Source: Vermamoeba vermiformis (lineage: Eukaryota; Tubulinea; Echinamoebida). Taken from it: a stretch of 64,000 nt of DNA. The notes below the pieces were generated by a model. The model did not search any database. It worked only from the letters and a program-made list of their open reading frames with translations, and had not been told where the DNA came from. Numbering within the stretch: position 1 is the first letter of the stretch; the number at the start of each line of letters is the position of its first letter. A program made the translations under genes and the position numbers. The stretch covers positions 248,001 to 312,000 of the forward strand of contig JBEWZL010000098.1 in the NCBI GenBank assembly GCA_045837725.1, read 5' to 3'. Shown here in pieces: positions 36,116-48,480 of this stretch.

Positions 36116-38933
36116 ATGTTCAAGTCGAAGATTTGTATTATTTTATTTCTCCTGTCGCCCTGCATCCTTTTGGTGTGCGGAGAAAACATCAATATTTTGA
36201 TGATACGAGATCAACTCGATTTAGTGAATATTCATATACCTGGTTTTGAATTAATCACGGGACATAAGGTATGATGACTTGAAACGTTTCAAATTAGTTG
36301 GTCTGATTCAAATTTTTGACAGGTGAATTTGATTGATCTGACTTCTTACTCTGATTTAAGAGACCAAATATTAGCAGACCTAAGAAAAAACTCGCCGTTC
36401 TATGATGCGTTCATTTTTCCGGGCCAAATGAAGAGCGAGCTCATTTTGTGTTCAGATTGCGATCCAGAACAACGACCTCTGATTGCACCACTGACTGAAC
36501 TGATCAGAAATGATCCTGCACTTCAATGGAACGATGTTGCAGTGTTTCAACGCACGACAAATAGCGCCTATGACGGAGACATTTATACTGTCCCTGTTGA
36601 CGGAGGTGAGTCCGCGCAGACTTTCGGAGCAATATCCAGCAACTAACTTCTTTGCTAGACTTCCATTATATGTTCTATCGACAAGACGTTCTTGACAAGT
36701 TCGGGTTGGCCGTTCCGCAAACATGGTAATCCCTCAAATCGATATTTCCGTATTTTTAATTACTCGCAATCCCAAGAATATTTTTTGTGACACAAATGTT
36801 AATTCTCTTCCAACTAGGGACGATTTTATTGAAGTTGCAAGACAGCTTAATGGCAAAGATTTGAACAACGATGGTACTCCCGACTTTGGAGCTTGTGTCG
36901 AGCGGAAGAACGTTACCGGGTGGAACCCTGCCCCTTACTTCTTTTGGACTTTGGCATCGTCTTATCTACAAAGCAACGGCACTAGCCAAGGCATGTTCTT
37001 CGATGCCAAGTCCATGGACATAATGGTCAATACAACTGGATTTTTGGAAGCAGCACAAAAGTTCAAAGAATTGGCGCAGTACGGACCGGAAGAGGACGGC
37101 ACTTTTCTGCGCGCGGCCTTCGTCTCCGGTCGATGTGCATTGAGTATTGATTGGGGAGACATCGCCGCGAGATCTCAAGAGAATGTGTCAACTGTCGCCA
37201 ATGTGACAGGCATGTCGCTTGCGCCTGGTTCGCGAAACGTATTCAACAGAGAAACAAAGCAAATGGAACAATGTACGAGCACACTGTGTCCACTGATGGA
37301 TGCGAATGGAGTGAATCGTGCACCATTTGCAGCAACACTTGGATGGACAACAGCAGTGTCACGCTTCATTCCCGACTCGCGACGTCAAGCTGCCTATGAC
37401 TTCTTGTCGTACATCAGTCAACCTGCACAAAGCATCAAATCGGTACTGCGTGCATTGGGCTGGGATCTTGTACGCGAGTCACAAATGAATGCGGATCTGT
37501 TCTTGAATGTTGGCTTCAGCAACATCACGGCCACAACCTTTGTGAGTGCCAGCAAAGGTGCTCAAAATCATCTCAATGCCGTGGTGGACTTGCCACTGGA
37601 GCGATGGTCCGAGTACTATCAAACATTCGGTTCACGCTTGACTCAATACTTGCACGATGAAATTTCTCTCGAAGATCTTCAATCACAAACTGTAGCTGAA
37701 TGGAACGTGCTCCTCGATAAGTATGGCCGACGAGAGCAACACACTGCCTACGCGCTCTCTATTGGCGCACACAGACCCGTGTTCGATGAAGAAGTGACAC
37801 TTCCTGACGCTCTTCGCATTGCTTTTCTCGCTATATCTGGCTTCTGCATCTTGATTGCTCTTGGCCTCATTGTTTACATCGTGATTCACAGACACAAAAA
37901 GGTACGTGGGTGATACGGTCTAACTTTCACTTGAGTTTGACACGAGTGATTTACAGATCATTCGTGGCACGAGTCCAACATTCCACTACACCACACTCGG
38001 AGGAGCAGTGCTCATCTTCTTGTCAGTGCTCTTGTTCTCCATTCCCACCGTAACTTCGGAGTTGTGCGTTTCGTCCATGTGGTCGTTCGCTGTAAGTGCA
38101 CCGGATCAAAAGGCACTTCTTCATACTAATTCCCACGATAACAGCTCGGTTTTGGCTTCATCTACGGCAGCATATTCGTCAAGCTCTACAGATTGTGGAG
38201 ACTTTCAACGAAGAGTCTCGTTATCAAAAAGATCACCGATGCTCATTTGATGCCGTTCTTGGGTGGAATTCTCGTCGTGTACATTGCAGTTCTGATTGCA
38301 TGGACCATTGTCGATCCACCAGTTGCTTCACCATACAGAGAGAGTCTTGGACCTGATCAATTCATGATGGTGTGTCAGACTGGATCGACAGGCATCATCT
38401 TGTTTGGCATCATTCTTGGCTGGTCGTGCTGTTTGTTGTTGGTCGGCATCATCTTGTCGTTCTTGACTCGCAACTTGGCTGAAGCTTACAACGAATCGCG
38501 TCCCGTGTCAATGTCCGTGTACATTTACAGCTTCTCAGCAGTCATCTTGATTCCCATTCTGTTCAGTAAGTCACCCTTTCATTTGACACGTGTCAAATCA
38601 TTCATTTGACTGACTTCTTTTGCCTCAGCTGTGCCCAATGCACTGGTGGTGTTCATTGTGACCGACGCAGTGCTCGTGTTCAGCACATTGGTGACACTGA
38701 TCGCCTTGTACTTGACCAAGATTGTCCGCATTCAAAAGGGCCTTGGAGACAAAGTGTCAATCGGTCGAAGTGGCTCCACTGCTGGCAGTACTCCTCCCAA
38801 TACCTCCGTCCTCGAAAAGATGCCCGCTTCGCAAGCACCAGATCCAATCCGAAAACTCGAGCTCGAGAATGATCTCCTACGCGAACGAATCAAAGACCTG
38901 GAAAATCAACTCCGAGCACGGCCAATGTTCTGA
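36116..38933 (+). CDS. Receptor B: solute-binding domain fused to class C 7TM GPCR
   Basis: Signal peptide (ICIILFLLSPCILLVCGE), then the same solute-binding fold as A with the NGKDLNNDGTPDFG loop and CALSIDWGDI. Seven membrane helices follow with the GTSPTFHYTTLGGAVLIFLS junction, and a C-terminal coiled coil (KLELENDLLRERIKDLENQL). B has extra introns relative to A: one at about 37910-37957 right after TM1 and one at 38092-38144 inside the 7TM region. C has both and A has neither. Residues 330-420 of the binding domain and much of the 7TM region are nearly identical to C, while the first exon and inter-lobe parts differ. Location is probably the plasma membrane. Confidence 0.85.
38584..38595. 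repeat. Intronic palindrome TGACACGTGTCA
   Basis: G-variant in the last intron of receptor B, at the position matching the element in receptors A and C. Confidence 0.75.
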
Positions 38934-39038
38934 AAAGACTTTGCAAAACTGTATTTTTAATTATTTTTAAACATCTTCACAACTCGGTCCAATCTATGGA
39001 TGCTCGTAAATGATTCGAAACTCTTGATATTTTATTGT

Positions 39039-40848
39039 TTAATACCAAGCCCAATGCTCTTTGAACGGCTTTGGATCAAAACATGCTGTGCTTCTGTTAC
39101 TGTCAAATTCTTGTTCTTGTTTTTGTAAATACTCGCGCTTCCATGCCTGGCAACATGTGCAGTCACTGCAGTCAAATGGATCTTCAAATCTCTTGTCGTA
39201 CCAGTGCCACTCTTTAGGTCGTCTGAGTGTTGTTGGTAAGTTGTAGCCGTGATAAATTCTCGTGTTCGGAAGCTGCTTTGACAACTCGATGATGTCTTCT
39301 TGTGTCGAAGATTGAACACCAGAACTGATGTAAGTGTTCTTGAAACTTTGAACCAGATCCAAGACGTTGAGTTGTGTGAACTTGGCGCAGTAAGGCAGAA
39401 TACTATTATCAGTGTATTCTATCTTCATCTCTCGTAATGTATCGCAGTGTGCGAGCTGTTTGAGGTACTTGGGCAGTGTAGTCTTGCCGCACCTTCTTCC
39501 GTGTTCTGAGGATAACCACTCAAATCGAGTAATATTCAAGTTTGCCAATTCACTGTTTGCTGCGCCACAGTCGCGATGAGCAAACGATATAGAGGCAACG
39601 CGTAGCACTTGTAGACTCTCGGGAATGTTCATTATGGACGTACGTGTTAAGTCCACCAAATGCAAAATTTCCAAATTGATCAATGGACTGAGGTCGATGT
39701 CCATATTGGATATTCCTGACAGTGTTAACTTCTTTAAGGCATATAACCCTGTAAAGTCCACAAAGTCCACTGATTCAATTGTATCAAAGGAAAATCCGTC
39801 CAACAGAAGCGTCTTCAACTTTGGGTAACTTCTAAACTCCAGTGGTTGAGGCCCATCCTCCAGATCACCTGTGCAATACAGTGCCAGCTTCGTCAAATTA
39901 GGTGCCTTGACACAGCTCTCGTATGGAGCGATCAACCGTTCTAGTGACGGCAGTATTTGAGATGCATTGATGAGAACGTTGTACAAGTAGAGCGCCTTGA
40001 TGTGATCGAACTGATCGGCATACAGTACGTTATCATGCAACGCCGTCGTAAGGTTTCTTTTCAACCTAAGCAAGAATTACTCGTGCATTCGATCATTGAT
40101 GGCATCGTAAGTACTTACGATAATTTTTTCGCATTTGCAAGAAGGGCACTCTCAAAGACAAACATCTCACCAAACGACTCTGCACTGACGCGTAACTGTG
40201 TTAAATGAGTGGCTGATTGCAGTCTGTCGAAAGATTCTTTGGATATATCTTGGCTATCCAAGTCCAGTTTTTGCAGTCGTGTCATGCGCGTCATCGCTTT
40301 GACCCACGACTCGTCCAAATATCGATTGGTTTTGTGATCAGAAGACCTCAGAATGCAGTTGTTAATCGTTAAGGAGGTCAGTCGCGTGTACTGCGTGGCA
40401 ATGACGTCCATCGGAATAGTTGTGGCGAGGCAGTACAGCGATCGAAGTACAAGCTTTTCAACGGACTTGAAGTACTTCAATAAGCCGAGTTTGAGCTTGA
40501 TTTTGGAGCTTGAATTGACGTAAATGACTTATCGTACTGCTGAGGCTCCATTGAGCTGTCTCTATTTTCGATGTTAATATAGTTGAATAATGGATAAATA
40601 TTATTACTAAACGAATACGTCACTGGGCCTGTAAGTTGCAAGCTTTCATCGATCTACAAACTTATAATTAGGCGACTTGAGAAATTGAAACTAAACAATG
40701 TTACTGACCAATTCTCTATTTGGGCGGTCTGTTTCACCGCTGGCTAATAAGGCAAACCGGTTCAGCGAGGCTGCATTAAGAAAAGAATTAATATTATATT
40801 TAAATGTTAACGGCGAATGGAAGTCTGCCGATTGTAGGTACCTTGCAT
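39039..40848 (-). pseudogene. F-box/LRR-family gene with internal deletion (copy D)
   Basis: Tiny first coding exon ATGCAAG (40842-40848), then ASLNRFALLASGETDRP, IDESLQLTGPVTYSF and QWSLSSTISHLRQFKLQ, matching exons 1-4 of the copy at 48.5-50.8 kb. Directly after LRQFKLQN the DNA jumps to the LRR exon (KLKLGLLKYFKSVEKLVL). The roughly 560 bases that encode the RNP-like, zinc-knuckle and F-box exons in the other copy are missing. The join is out of frame and meets a stop 14 codons later. The LRR part (40480 to 39039, ending DPKPFKEHWAWY) is open across its one intron and could be translated from MKYFKSVEKL at 40480. So this is a truncated LRR gene or a pseudogene. Confidence 0.65.
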
Positions 40849-41687
40849 GGCGCACCTCTTCTAATGCTGGTAATTAGATTATTTAATTCTTTGCTTTTAA
40901 CGGTTTTTTGTCCACAACTCCACAAAAAACAAAACGGAAAGAGTACAGAAGGACTATTACCACAACTATTCAGCTCGGAAACGATCTATTTAAATCAAAG
41001 CGATCGGTTTTAGGAGTCATTGTACGGATTTGTGGATCAGCTGATAGATTAATAAATCCCGCTTGGTGGCAGCGTTTGCCTAAAGAATTAATGGTAAGAA
41101 ATATCCAGAATTATTAGCAGATATATATATCATATTTATTTCGAGGGAATTTTACCGTGTTTATCATAATCATTTGCGTTACGTTCAAACGATTAATAAC
41201 GCTCCGGATTTCACTTTGTTAACGTTTATAAAAATAAAAGCTAATTAATTAGCTTCCAATTATAAATAATGGTCAAATGGAGTTGTGGTCGAAAGAGAGC
41301 AGATTCGGTCATTTTGTAAATAACTTGTTCGTCAAGTTTCTGTTATTTCTAAACTTGCGAATTTGTAAATTACAATCTCCTCTGTTCTGGTCTGGGAATA
41401 ATCCTACACTCAAAATGCGAGCATTAATGCTGCCAAAAATGACACGGAGCGACAGAATAGAAGCCAACATGTTGCCAGTAATTAGCCTTTGATCAATAAC
41501 TTGGATACAGTATGCCAATAATACCTTTACTGCTGTGTTAAACGAAAAATCCGAGGCGCATTATTTCAATTTGTTTTGATAGAATTTTTTTCTTATTTAG
41601 AAAGCTGAAAAGCAAGCGTATTTAAGTAGTAAAATATATGTCATGTCTAACTTAAAATTAAAGAATATAAATAGCAGCGAAAAGTAA
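40849..41687. other. Intergenic region
   Basis: AT-rich, with only short unsupported open frames. GGGAATAATCCT at 41394 recurs at 51254 upstream of receptor C, suggesting an old duplication that included flanks. Confidence 0.35.
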
Positions 41688-41900
41688 TCATGGCAAGCGG
41701 AACTTAGCTCGGCGTGTTTTCTTCTTGCGACCTTGACATCGTGAGGATTGGCCACCATTATAAATATGATATACATTTCCGACATGCTCCAGATATATGA
41801 GACCGAATTCGCCCAGTGAGCGGCCTGGATCTCCGACCTGACAACTTAATTTTGCCATTTTAGGCGTTCCGTTGTCACACGTCGTGTCTGACGAAGCCAA
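41688..41900 (-). CDS. Small basic hypothetical protein (70 aa)
   Basis: An intact single-exon frame MASSDTTCDNGTPKMAKLSC to KKTRRAKFRLP-stop. The middle (GEFGLIYLEHVGNVYHIYNG) is strand-like and the C-terminus strongly basic (RCQGRKKKTRRAKF). It starts 54 bases upstream of, and divergent from, the lectin gene. I recognise no family. Composition looks more like protein than chance, but nothing proves expression. Confidence 0.35.
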   Translation of the reverse strand: MASSDTTCDNGTPKMAKLSCQVGDPGRSLGEFGLIYLEHVGNVYHIYNGGQSSRCQGRKKKTRRAKFRLP

Positions 41901-41954
41901 AACAGTAAGTGATGTTAATCAATTCCATTGTAATTCTAATAAGAAGCAGCACAC

Positions 41955-44900
41955 ATGGCAAGTTCTCTCTGTTTGACCCTCGTAGTTGGGTTGTGCCTGA
42001 TCGCTGTCATCAGTGGCGAACTACGCTACAGCTATGGATTTGCGGACTCTGCAACACGACTCAAGGAGATGAAATACACCACCGGTTCCTCGGTTAAAAT
42101 GCCCTCTCCTTCAGCGAACTACATGATGCGATTGTATCCCACTCCCGCTCCACCAACTGGCGGTGTTGCCTATTATCAGACACCTGTTACCTCTGCTCAC
42201 AATGGCTTCATTTCAAAGTTCACTTACCTGCCGTCAGTCTGTGATAGCATCAACAAAGGTGGTCCTGGTGGGTAAGTTTGTTTCTCCGGATCAGTTGTGA
42301 ATTTTTTGATTCATCTTTTAAAGATTCTCCTTTTTTCTCACTACGGACAACATTACTGCTAACTGGGGGCCCACAACTCAGCCAGACGAGTTTGCGTTGA
42401 ACTCATTGAACAACGTTGTGATGGCAGGTTACAGTCAAACTTTCAACGAGTTCTTGTTGTGCAGCTGGAAGTAAGTGGACTACATTCCCGGCATAAATAG
42501 CTAACGGAATTACTAGCTCTGCCCCACGTAACAGCGCACTTCGTGATATTTGTCCAAAGCTAGCGAATACGAGCCCGAAGTATTCATGCGCGACCTTTAA
42601 CCAGAGCGAGTCGTTGTCAGCCTCTTACGAGTTCAAAGTTATCTACGACAGAAAGACACTCAGCGTAAGTCCTCAGCTAAAGCTTTAACCCTATAGTTTA
42701 TAAACTATTCGTCAGATCTACGTTGGAGACGAGCTCCAGTTCTCTCAACCTCTTAAGCTGGCAGCAGCGCGTTATACGATTGGATTTTCGGCAAATACTG
42801 GTTCTAGCTACACGCTCTTTAAGCAACAGATTACTAATTGGAATTTCACTTCGTTCGACACACCTGTGAGCGATAGCTTCGAGTACGATTCGCAGGGGAA
42901 TAACGATGATAGAATCAAGTTTCAATACATCGGCCAAGCAGCCCTTACAAGTGATTCTATTCAATTGCTCTCATCGAGAGAGTACACTTCCGGTGCCTTC
43001 ATTACCACAAGTGCAGTTGCTGCTCATCGCGGTTTTCGCACTCGGCTCACGTGGGTTGCTTCTGAGTGCTCGTACGTCAAGATCGATTTCCTCTTAGTGA
43101 ACTAACGATAGCTAGTGGTGGTCCCGGTGACGGCTTTGCATTCTTTTTGACACCGAAGTACCCGTCGCCAAATGATATTCTCTACTCCTACGGCAATACC
43201 CTTGGTGTCACGAACTTGGACAATGCGTTTGCTGTTGGTTACAGCGCCTTTCTCAGTGAAATTCGCGCGTGTAACTGGTAGGTGCAATCAAGTTATAACA
43301 CTCGTACTGACAAAACACGATCCTAGGATCGAAGATCAATCGGCCTGTCCAAGTGCTACCTGCTTGGGGAAGCCGTACACAGGAGCGTTTAGCTGCAACA
43401 CTACGTATTACGTGGATATTCACTTTCGTGACCAGGAATTAAAGGTCCGGCTGCTTGTAAATCAATACCTTTTTATAACAAAGTTAAATAGGTGTACTTC
43501 AATCAAAGGCTAGTCTACCACAACTTAACCAACATCGCGCTGACACCTGGTTTATATTACGCGGGAGTCACAGCCGCTAACGGAGAAAAGTTCATGCGTC
43601 AAGACATCACCAGTTGGTCATTCGATCTATGGGAGAGCTACAGCCAAGGCTTTGCCGGCAGCAATACTACACTACTTGAGACCTTTGGAAGCGCTTCTGC
43701 TTCATCAACGGAGTTATTATTAACAACGAATCCTCGTGGAGGCATTGTTGTGACGCGTGCACAAAGTCCTGTGTCGAGGGGCTTCAGAACAACCTTCACT
43801 TTTTCACCGGACTATGTGGGCAGTGCTGGCGGGTATATAATTCTTGCTGATGAATTGACGTTTGTTTCTTATACTTTTTATTTAGTATCTCTTTCTTCCT
43901 ATCCGAGACATATCCAAGTGCCAAACAGTTGAACGATTCATATGGCAATGGCTATGGCATCAGGACATTGCCGAACACTTTCGCTTTGGTTATTGTATTG
44001 ACCGGGACTCAGTCTGTCAAACAAGTCACGCATTACACCTGTCAATGGTAAGATAGACGTGCTTCGGCTATTTCTAATTTGATTTGCAACAGGGATACTC
44101 CACTCTCTTCTGCCAATTTCCCGGGCGGATGCGCCCATGGCTTTTCCGTGGGAACTATAGGAAGGAGAGTGAAGCAACGATACAGCATTCAATACGATTT
44201 TAACACTTTAGAGGTACGCTCGCTTGATTTAAAAGTTGACTTATCTAACATATCGCTGTTATGAAGGTTTATATTAACGAGTCTCTGGTGCATTCATCTG
44301 CCCTGAGTTTGGACTGGGAGAGCTATTACGTTGGTTTTACCGGCTATGGCAGTAGTTATTACCCTGCTATTTCACTTTGGCAGTTTAACTCTAGTACTGA
44401 TGACGCCATTGATAAGAAGCTATTTAACACCTTTGCGTCGAGCGATTTCCTGCCTTACTCTGACGCCTCTGTTGTTCCTACTCAGCTGCAGCTTACAGCC
44501 CCGAATTATACAAGTGTTGGTGCGGCTATTCATTCTAACAAGTTGTTTTCGTACCTCGGTTTTCAATCCAAGTTCAACTACATAGCCACTTCTTGTACAA
44601 ACAAGAACGCGTCGTTGCGTGGTCTACCAGAAGGGTACGTACACTAATCGAATTTGCTGGCAGTGTAATAACGAAAAAAAAAAACAGTTTCACGTTCTTC
44701 TTATCGAATGACATCCCCTCCGCTAATATGGTTGCATCATCGATTGGCACTGGTCTTGGTCTGCTTAGCATACCAAGTCTCGCACTAACTGTTGGCTACG
44801 ACAATGTTCAGAACGTGTTCCTACGTGTGCAACTGGTATGTGCCGTGTATTACTACGGGGAGTATAGCTAAGTCATTTGATAGGGACACGGCGAGCGCTA

Positions 44901-46028
44901 GCTTTGCAAGCACTTCTACCTGCAAGAGCTATCCTAATGCGGGAGCTGCGTACTCGTGCAATGCGACCTATGTTTATAGCTTGTTTTACGACAACAAAAT
45001 GTTGCAGGTATGACTGACTGTTGGTATCTATTGTTGTGCATCCATTAACGTGAGTGCACAGGTGTTCGTCAACAACACGTTAGTAGTTGCGCATTACGTG
45101 AAGTTGGCCGGTGTCGAATACTACGCAGGATTTACAGCTGCTAACGCCGATGATCAATTTGCGCAACAATCTATTACCAACTGGGTCTACACCTACTATC
45201 AACCATCGTTCGGTGAACAATTCAACTTTGTCTTTTCAGAAGGCGTAGATTTGGTCACCCTTGGCAGTGCCAATATCGTGAACGCCAAGCTTGTGCTGAC
45301 CAACACCTCTGATCAAGCTGGTGCAGCGTTCTATCCGCACCTGCTCCACCCCGAGGCTGGCTTCAATTCATCGCTGATTTTCTTGCCAATCAATTGTGAT
45401 CCTGTCTACAACGGTGCTGATGGGTATGTTCACGTCACAACCGAGAGTAATTATTGACGCGTGTCACTATAGGTTCACACTGTTCTTTACGAAGCAATAC
45501 CCTGCCGAAGAGCACATTGTTGCATCTGCAGGTGGCCTAATGGGCATACAGCAACAACCAGATGTCTCGATGTTCGCTTACAGTGCCACCTTCAACGAGT
45601 TCTTCATCGCTAACTGGTTCGTGTCTGTTACGTAACGATGCAATGTATCTAACACAATATAGGACCACACCGACCACAGACTTGCTGCGCTGGTTCGGTC
45701 AAAACATTCCTAATCCCCAACCAAAGCTCGCTTGCAATGGCATCTATTACTTTGACATCCTTTACGAGCGCAACACACTCAGCGTACGCAAAACGTTTGT
45801 TGTTTAAATTTGCTAACGTGTTCGAATAGGTCTTCCTCAACTTCAACTTGGTGCTCACTGCGCCCATGTACTTCGATCCCGTTGGCTACTATGTGGGTCT
45901 GTCAGGTGGTACTGGCGAGGGCTACTTTTCACAAGAGTTTGGCACGTGGCGCTTCAATTCATGTAAGTCCGTTCTTCCATTGAAACTAGCGTGTTCTAAC
46001 TCGACCTCAAACAGATGACAGCAACTAA
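41955..46028 (+). CDS. Secreted protein with five L-type-lectin-like modules
   Basis: A signal peptide (ASSLCLTLVVGLCLIAVISG) precedes about five tandem modules of roughly 220 residues. Each has the order: front strand, GFxTxFTYxxxxC, a G(G/D)GFxFFL strand (GGPGGFSFFLTT, GDGFAFFLTPKYPS, EGFTFFLSN, DGFTLFFTKQYPA), a GYSxTFNEFxxxxW strand, a Cys pair, YDxxxLxV, then YxxGFxAxxG and IxxWxF. GFAFFL and the closing YxxGFSA…W strands are the legume/VIP36-type lectin jelly roll. Introns fall at the same three places in each module, so the gene grew by internal duplication of intron-bearing units. Several NxT/S sites suggest glycosylation. No membrane anchor is seen, and Ca/Mn ligands cannot be assigned reliably. 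Confidence 0.72.
45455..45466. repeat. Intronic palindrome variant TGACGCGTGTCA
   Basis: One-base variant of the element in a module-5 intron of the lectin gene. Confidence 0.6.
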
Positions 46029-46171
46029 ATAATCGGAGTTCTTTATTTCATAGCAATGGTAGGAAATAGCATAATAAAATTGATCGCGGTTGCGTTGATC
46101 AATATTTGCAGATTATTTCTATCTATTTTCATGCACCGTAATCTTAATTAATCAGCAAAACAACGACACAA

Positions 46172-48336
46172 ATGATAACAACAGTTAGAGTACAGAATGC
46201 TATAGAAAAAGGACCAGGAACACCGCTGGAAGTGGATCTGCAGGAAGGAATACAAAAGTTGATAGAAAAAATTCACCAGCTTGAAAATATTCACGAATCA
46301 ACCAACATTGAGTTATTTTGTGCTAACGGGGACCCACTTACATCGGATCTATGGTCCATTGAACCAAACAGCATCATTCGTTACACCGAGATACAAACCG
46401 ATGGTAGTACAAATAGAAATTAGCATTGAATGAACTAATTAAGATATTCAGATATTTTTGAAATTGAGAAGCAGCGGTTCGAAAAACAATCGGATGCGTT
46501 CCGCAGTTTGGCTGAACTTTACAGCGGCTGGAAGACAGATAAGGTGAGACAAAAACATATATACGATCGTGTTTTAACATCATTCAGGGTATTGATGTAA
46601 TGAATATCCAGTCCAATGTTCCTCAATTTGTCTCGCTTCCTGAGTTGTCGCACAAACCTGCGTACTTCGAGGCACGTGACCGATTTGTTGTGCGCGATTG
46701 TGTACTTCGGTTGTTTCGTGGAATTGAAGAATGGAATCAGCACTCAACCGAACAAAGTGGAAGCTATATTGCTGGTCCTGAAGGCGTTGGCAAGTCAACG
46801 GCACTGTATTTCCTGTCGTGTATTGCCATGGCCCTGCATTGGTACGTCATTTACCTGCCACGCTGCGACGAGTGGATTGCAATGTCGTGCACCGAACTCA
46901 ACACCATTCATTATTTTGCCGAGTGCGCTGCTGCGTAAGTCTCGAGGTCACTCCAGTCAAACGTCTAGTCATTAATTTTTAATTAAGCGGAATTGCTCCG
47001 TTTCGAGGCTCGACGAAATCTACGTGGCAACTCATGTTGTCGAACGTAGTACAAGCCACGGATGTTAGTGTGGCCAAGCAGCGTTTGATGGACTTTATCG
47101 AAGATCTACAACGCTATGATGGTCGGGACTATCCAATTCTGTTGGTGTTTGACGAAGCACACGCACTGCAATCGGCGGCTGTCCAATGGAACGGACTAGC
47201 AGCGAGAGAGACGTTCCCCTTCAACATTGCCGCTACTTTCAACGCCATACTATTTCAACGAGGGTTCAAGTTGATCAGTGGCAGATTTGAGAGCGCAATC
47301 CGATCGTTCATGAACCCAACAGCTAGTGTGCCTGTTCAACGATTGGTTCCTTACTCGTACGATGAATTCAAGTGCTTGTTGGACACCACATTGTGCCCTA
47401 ACGTCGTTCGTGAAGCACTCAAGCAGTATCCAAGGTACGCACATGACAAACTAATGGCTGAATTGACACTTTTGCGCAAAGTGAAAAAGAAGTGCTGGTT
47501 CGAAAAGTGATTCGTGTGACTGGTTCAGTGCCACAGCAACTGTTGGTGATGAAACAGTTCGAAGAGAAGTACGATCACCTGAAGTGTCAAAGTGTCAAAG
47601 ACGCGTTCACTGAACTGCTTGAGATTCATGAACGACAAATGGTTTCTTTGTATCTTGAACTGCACGTGGATTACATAGCGCAGTTGGACGCGGAGGAAAA
47701 GATGCACTTTCTCGACGCTGTATTGAAGGTATTGCTCGGTGAACCAGGGCCAATAATGGACTTTTCATCAGCGTACCTGGACCGATCGTTGATTTACAAG
47801 CGCGATGATGACACTTTTGACATTTTGACACCTGTTGCTGGCAAGGCGATCAGTTGTGTGTTTAAACAAGAAACAGAAGTCGCTGAAAAATTGTTGTCGA
47901 CTTACCGTGAGAAGGTCCTTGACAATACGGCTTCAATTGATCTGCGACTTCGTTCGCTGAAACAATTCGTGTTCGCAAAGATAATCAGAGCCAGCTTCAA
48001 AGTCACCACAAACGATGGCAAAGTACTTTACTTGCACGCGGATAACGTGGCGAGATTGAACGAGGGTCTAATACGGCCATTGGAGGTGCCTAGCAGTGCA
48101 ACTTTGTTTGTTTCTAAAGACAGACCGTAGGTGCCTTTGCTGTGTGAATAGCACTTATTGACAATGGCACTAGGTACGAAGTACTGCTGTTTGATGCTCA
48201 GGCACAACGTCCACTTGTAATTAGGATCGCCCTGCATAATGATGATCCGGATGATGATCTCAATGAAGACGAGATCCGTCGCAAACTGCAACGACAATTA
48301 CATGAACACGGCTATCGTATACTGATTTATGTATAG
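46172..48336 (+). CDS. Crinkler-like P-loop NTPase with ubiquitin-like header
   Basis: The first exon looks like a ubiquitin-like header (FCANGDPLTSDLWSIEPN). A helical linker (DIFEIEKQRFEKQSDAFRSL) is followed by AYFEARDRFVVRDC, a Walker A loop (IAGPEGVGKSTALYFLS) and a Walker B strand (YPILLVFDEAHAL). Then come SAIRSFMNPTASVPVQRLVP and RVTGSVPQQLLVM, which resembles the 'GxVPR' segment of Crinkler NTPases. The C-terminal exon has alternating strands (KVLYLHADNVARLN, YEVLLFDAQAQRPLVIRI) and may be a separate effector domain. Crinkler-type proteins are modular NTPases known from oomycetes, chytrids and other protists. There is no signal peptide. Frame is kept across about six introns. Confidence 0.6.
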
Positions 48337-48480
48337 CAGAGCATGATATTTGATACAATGCCTGTCAAAGTGTCGGCTCTTGACATTTTCTTCTCAGGCC
48401 GACAATATGCATCTTCACAGCTCGGTCCAATCTATGGACTCGTGATCATAAATGATACAATGTACTTGATATTTTATTGT

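Noticed and set aside
47815-47840. TGACACCTGT near 47826 as another intronic palindrome
   Set aside because: It is inside coding sequence and only the left part matches.
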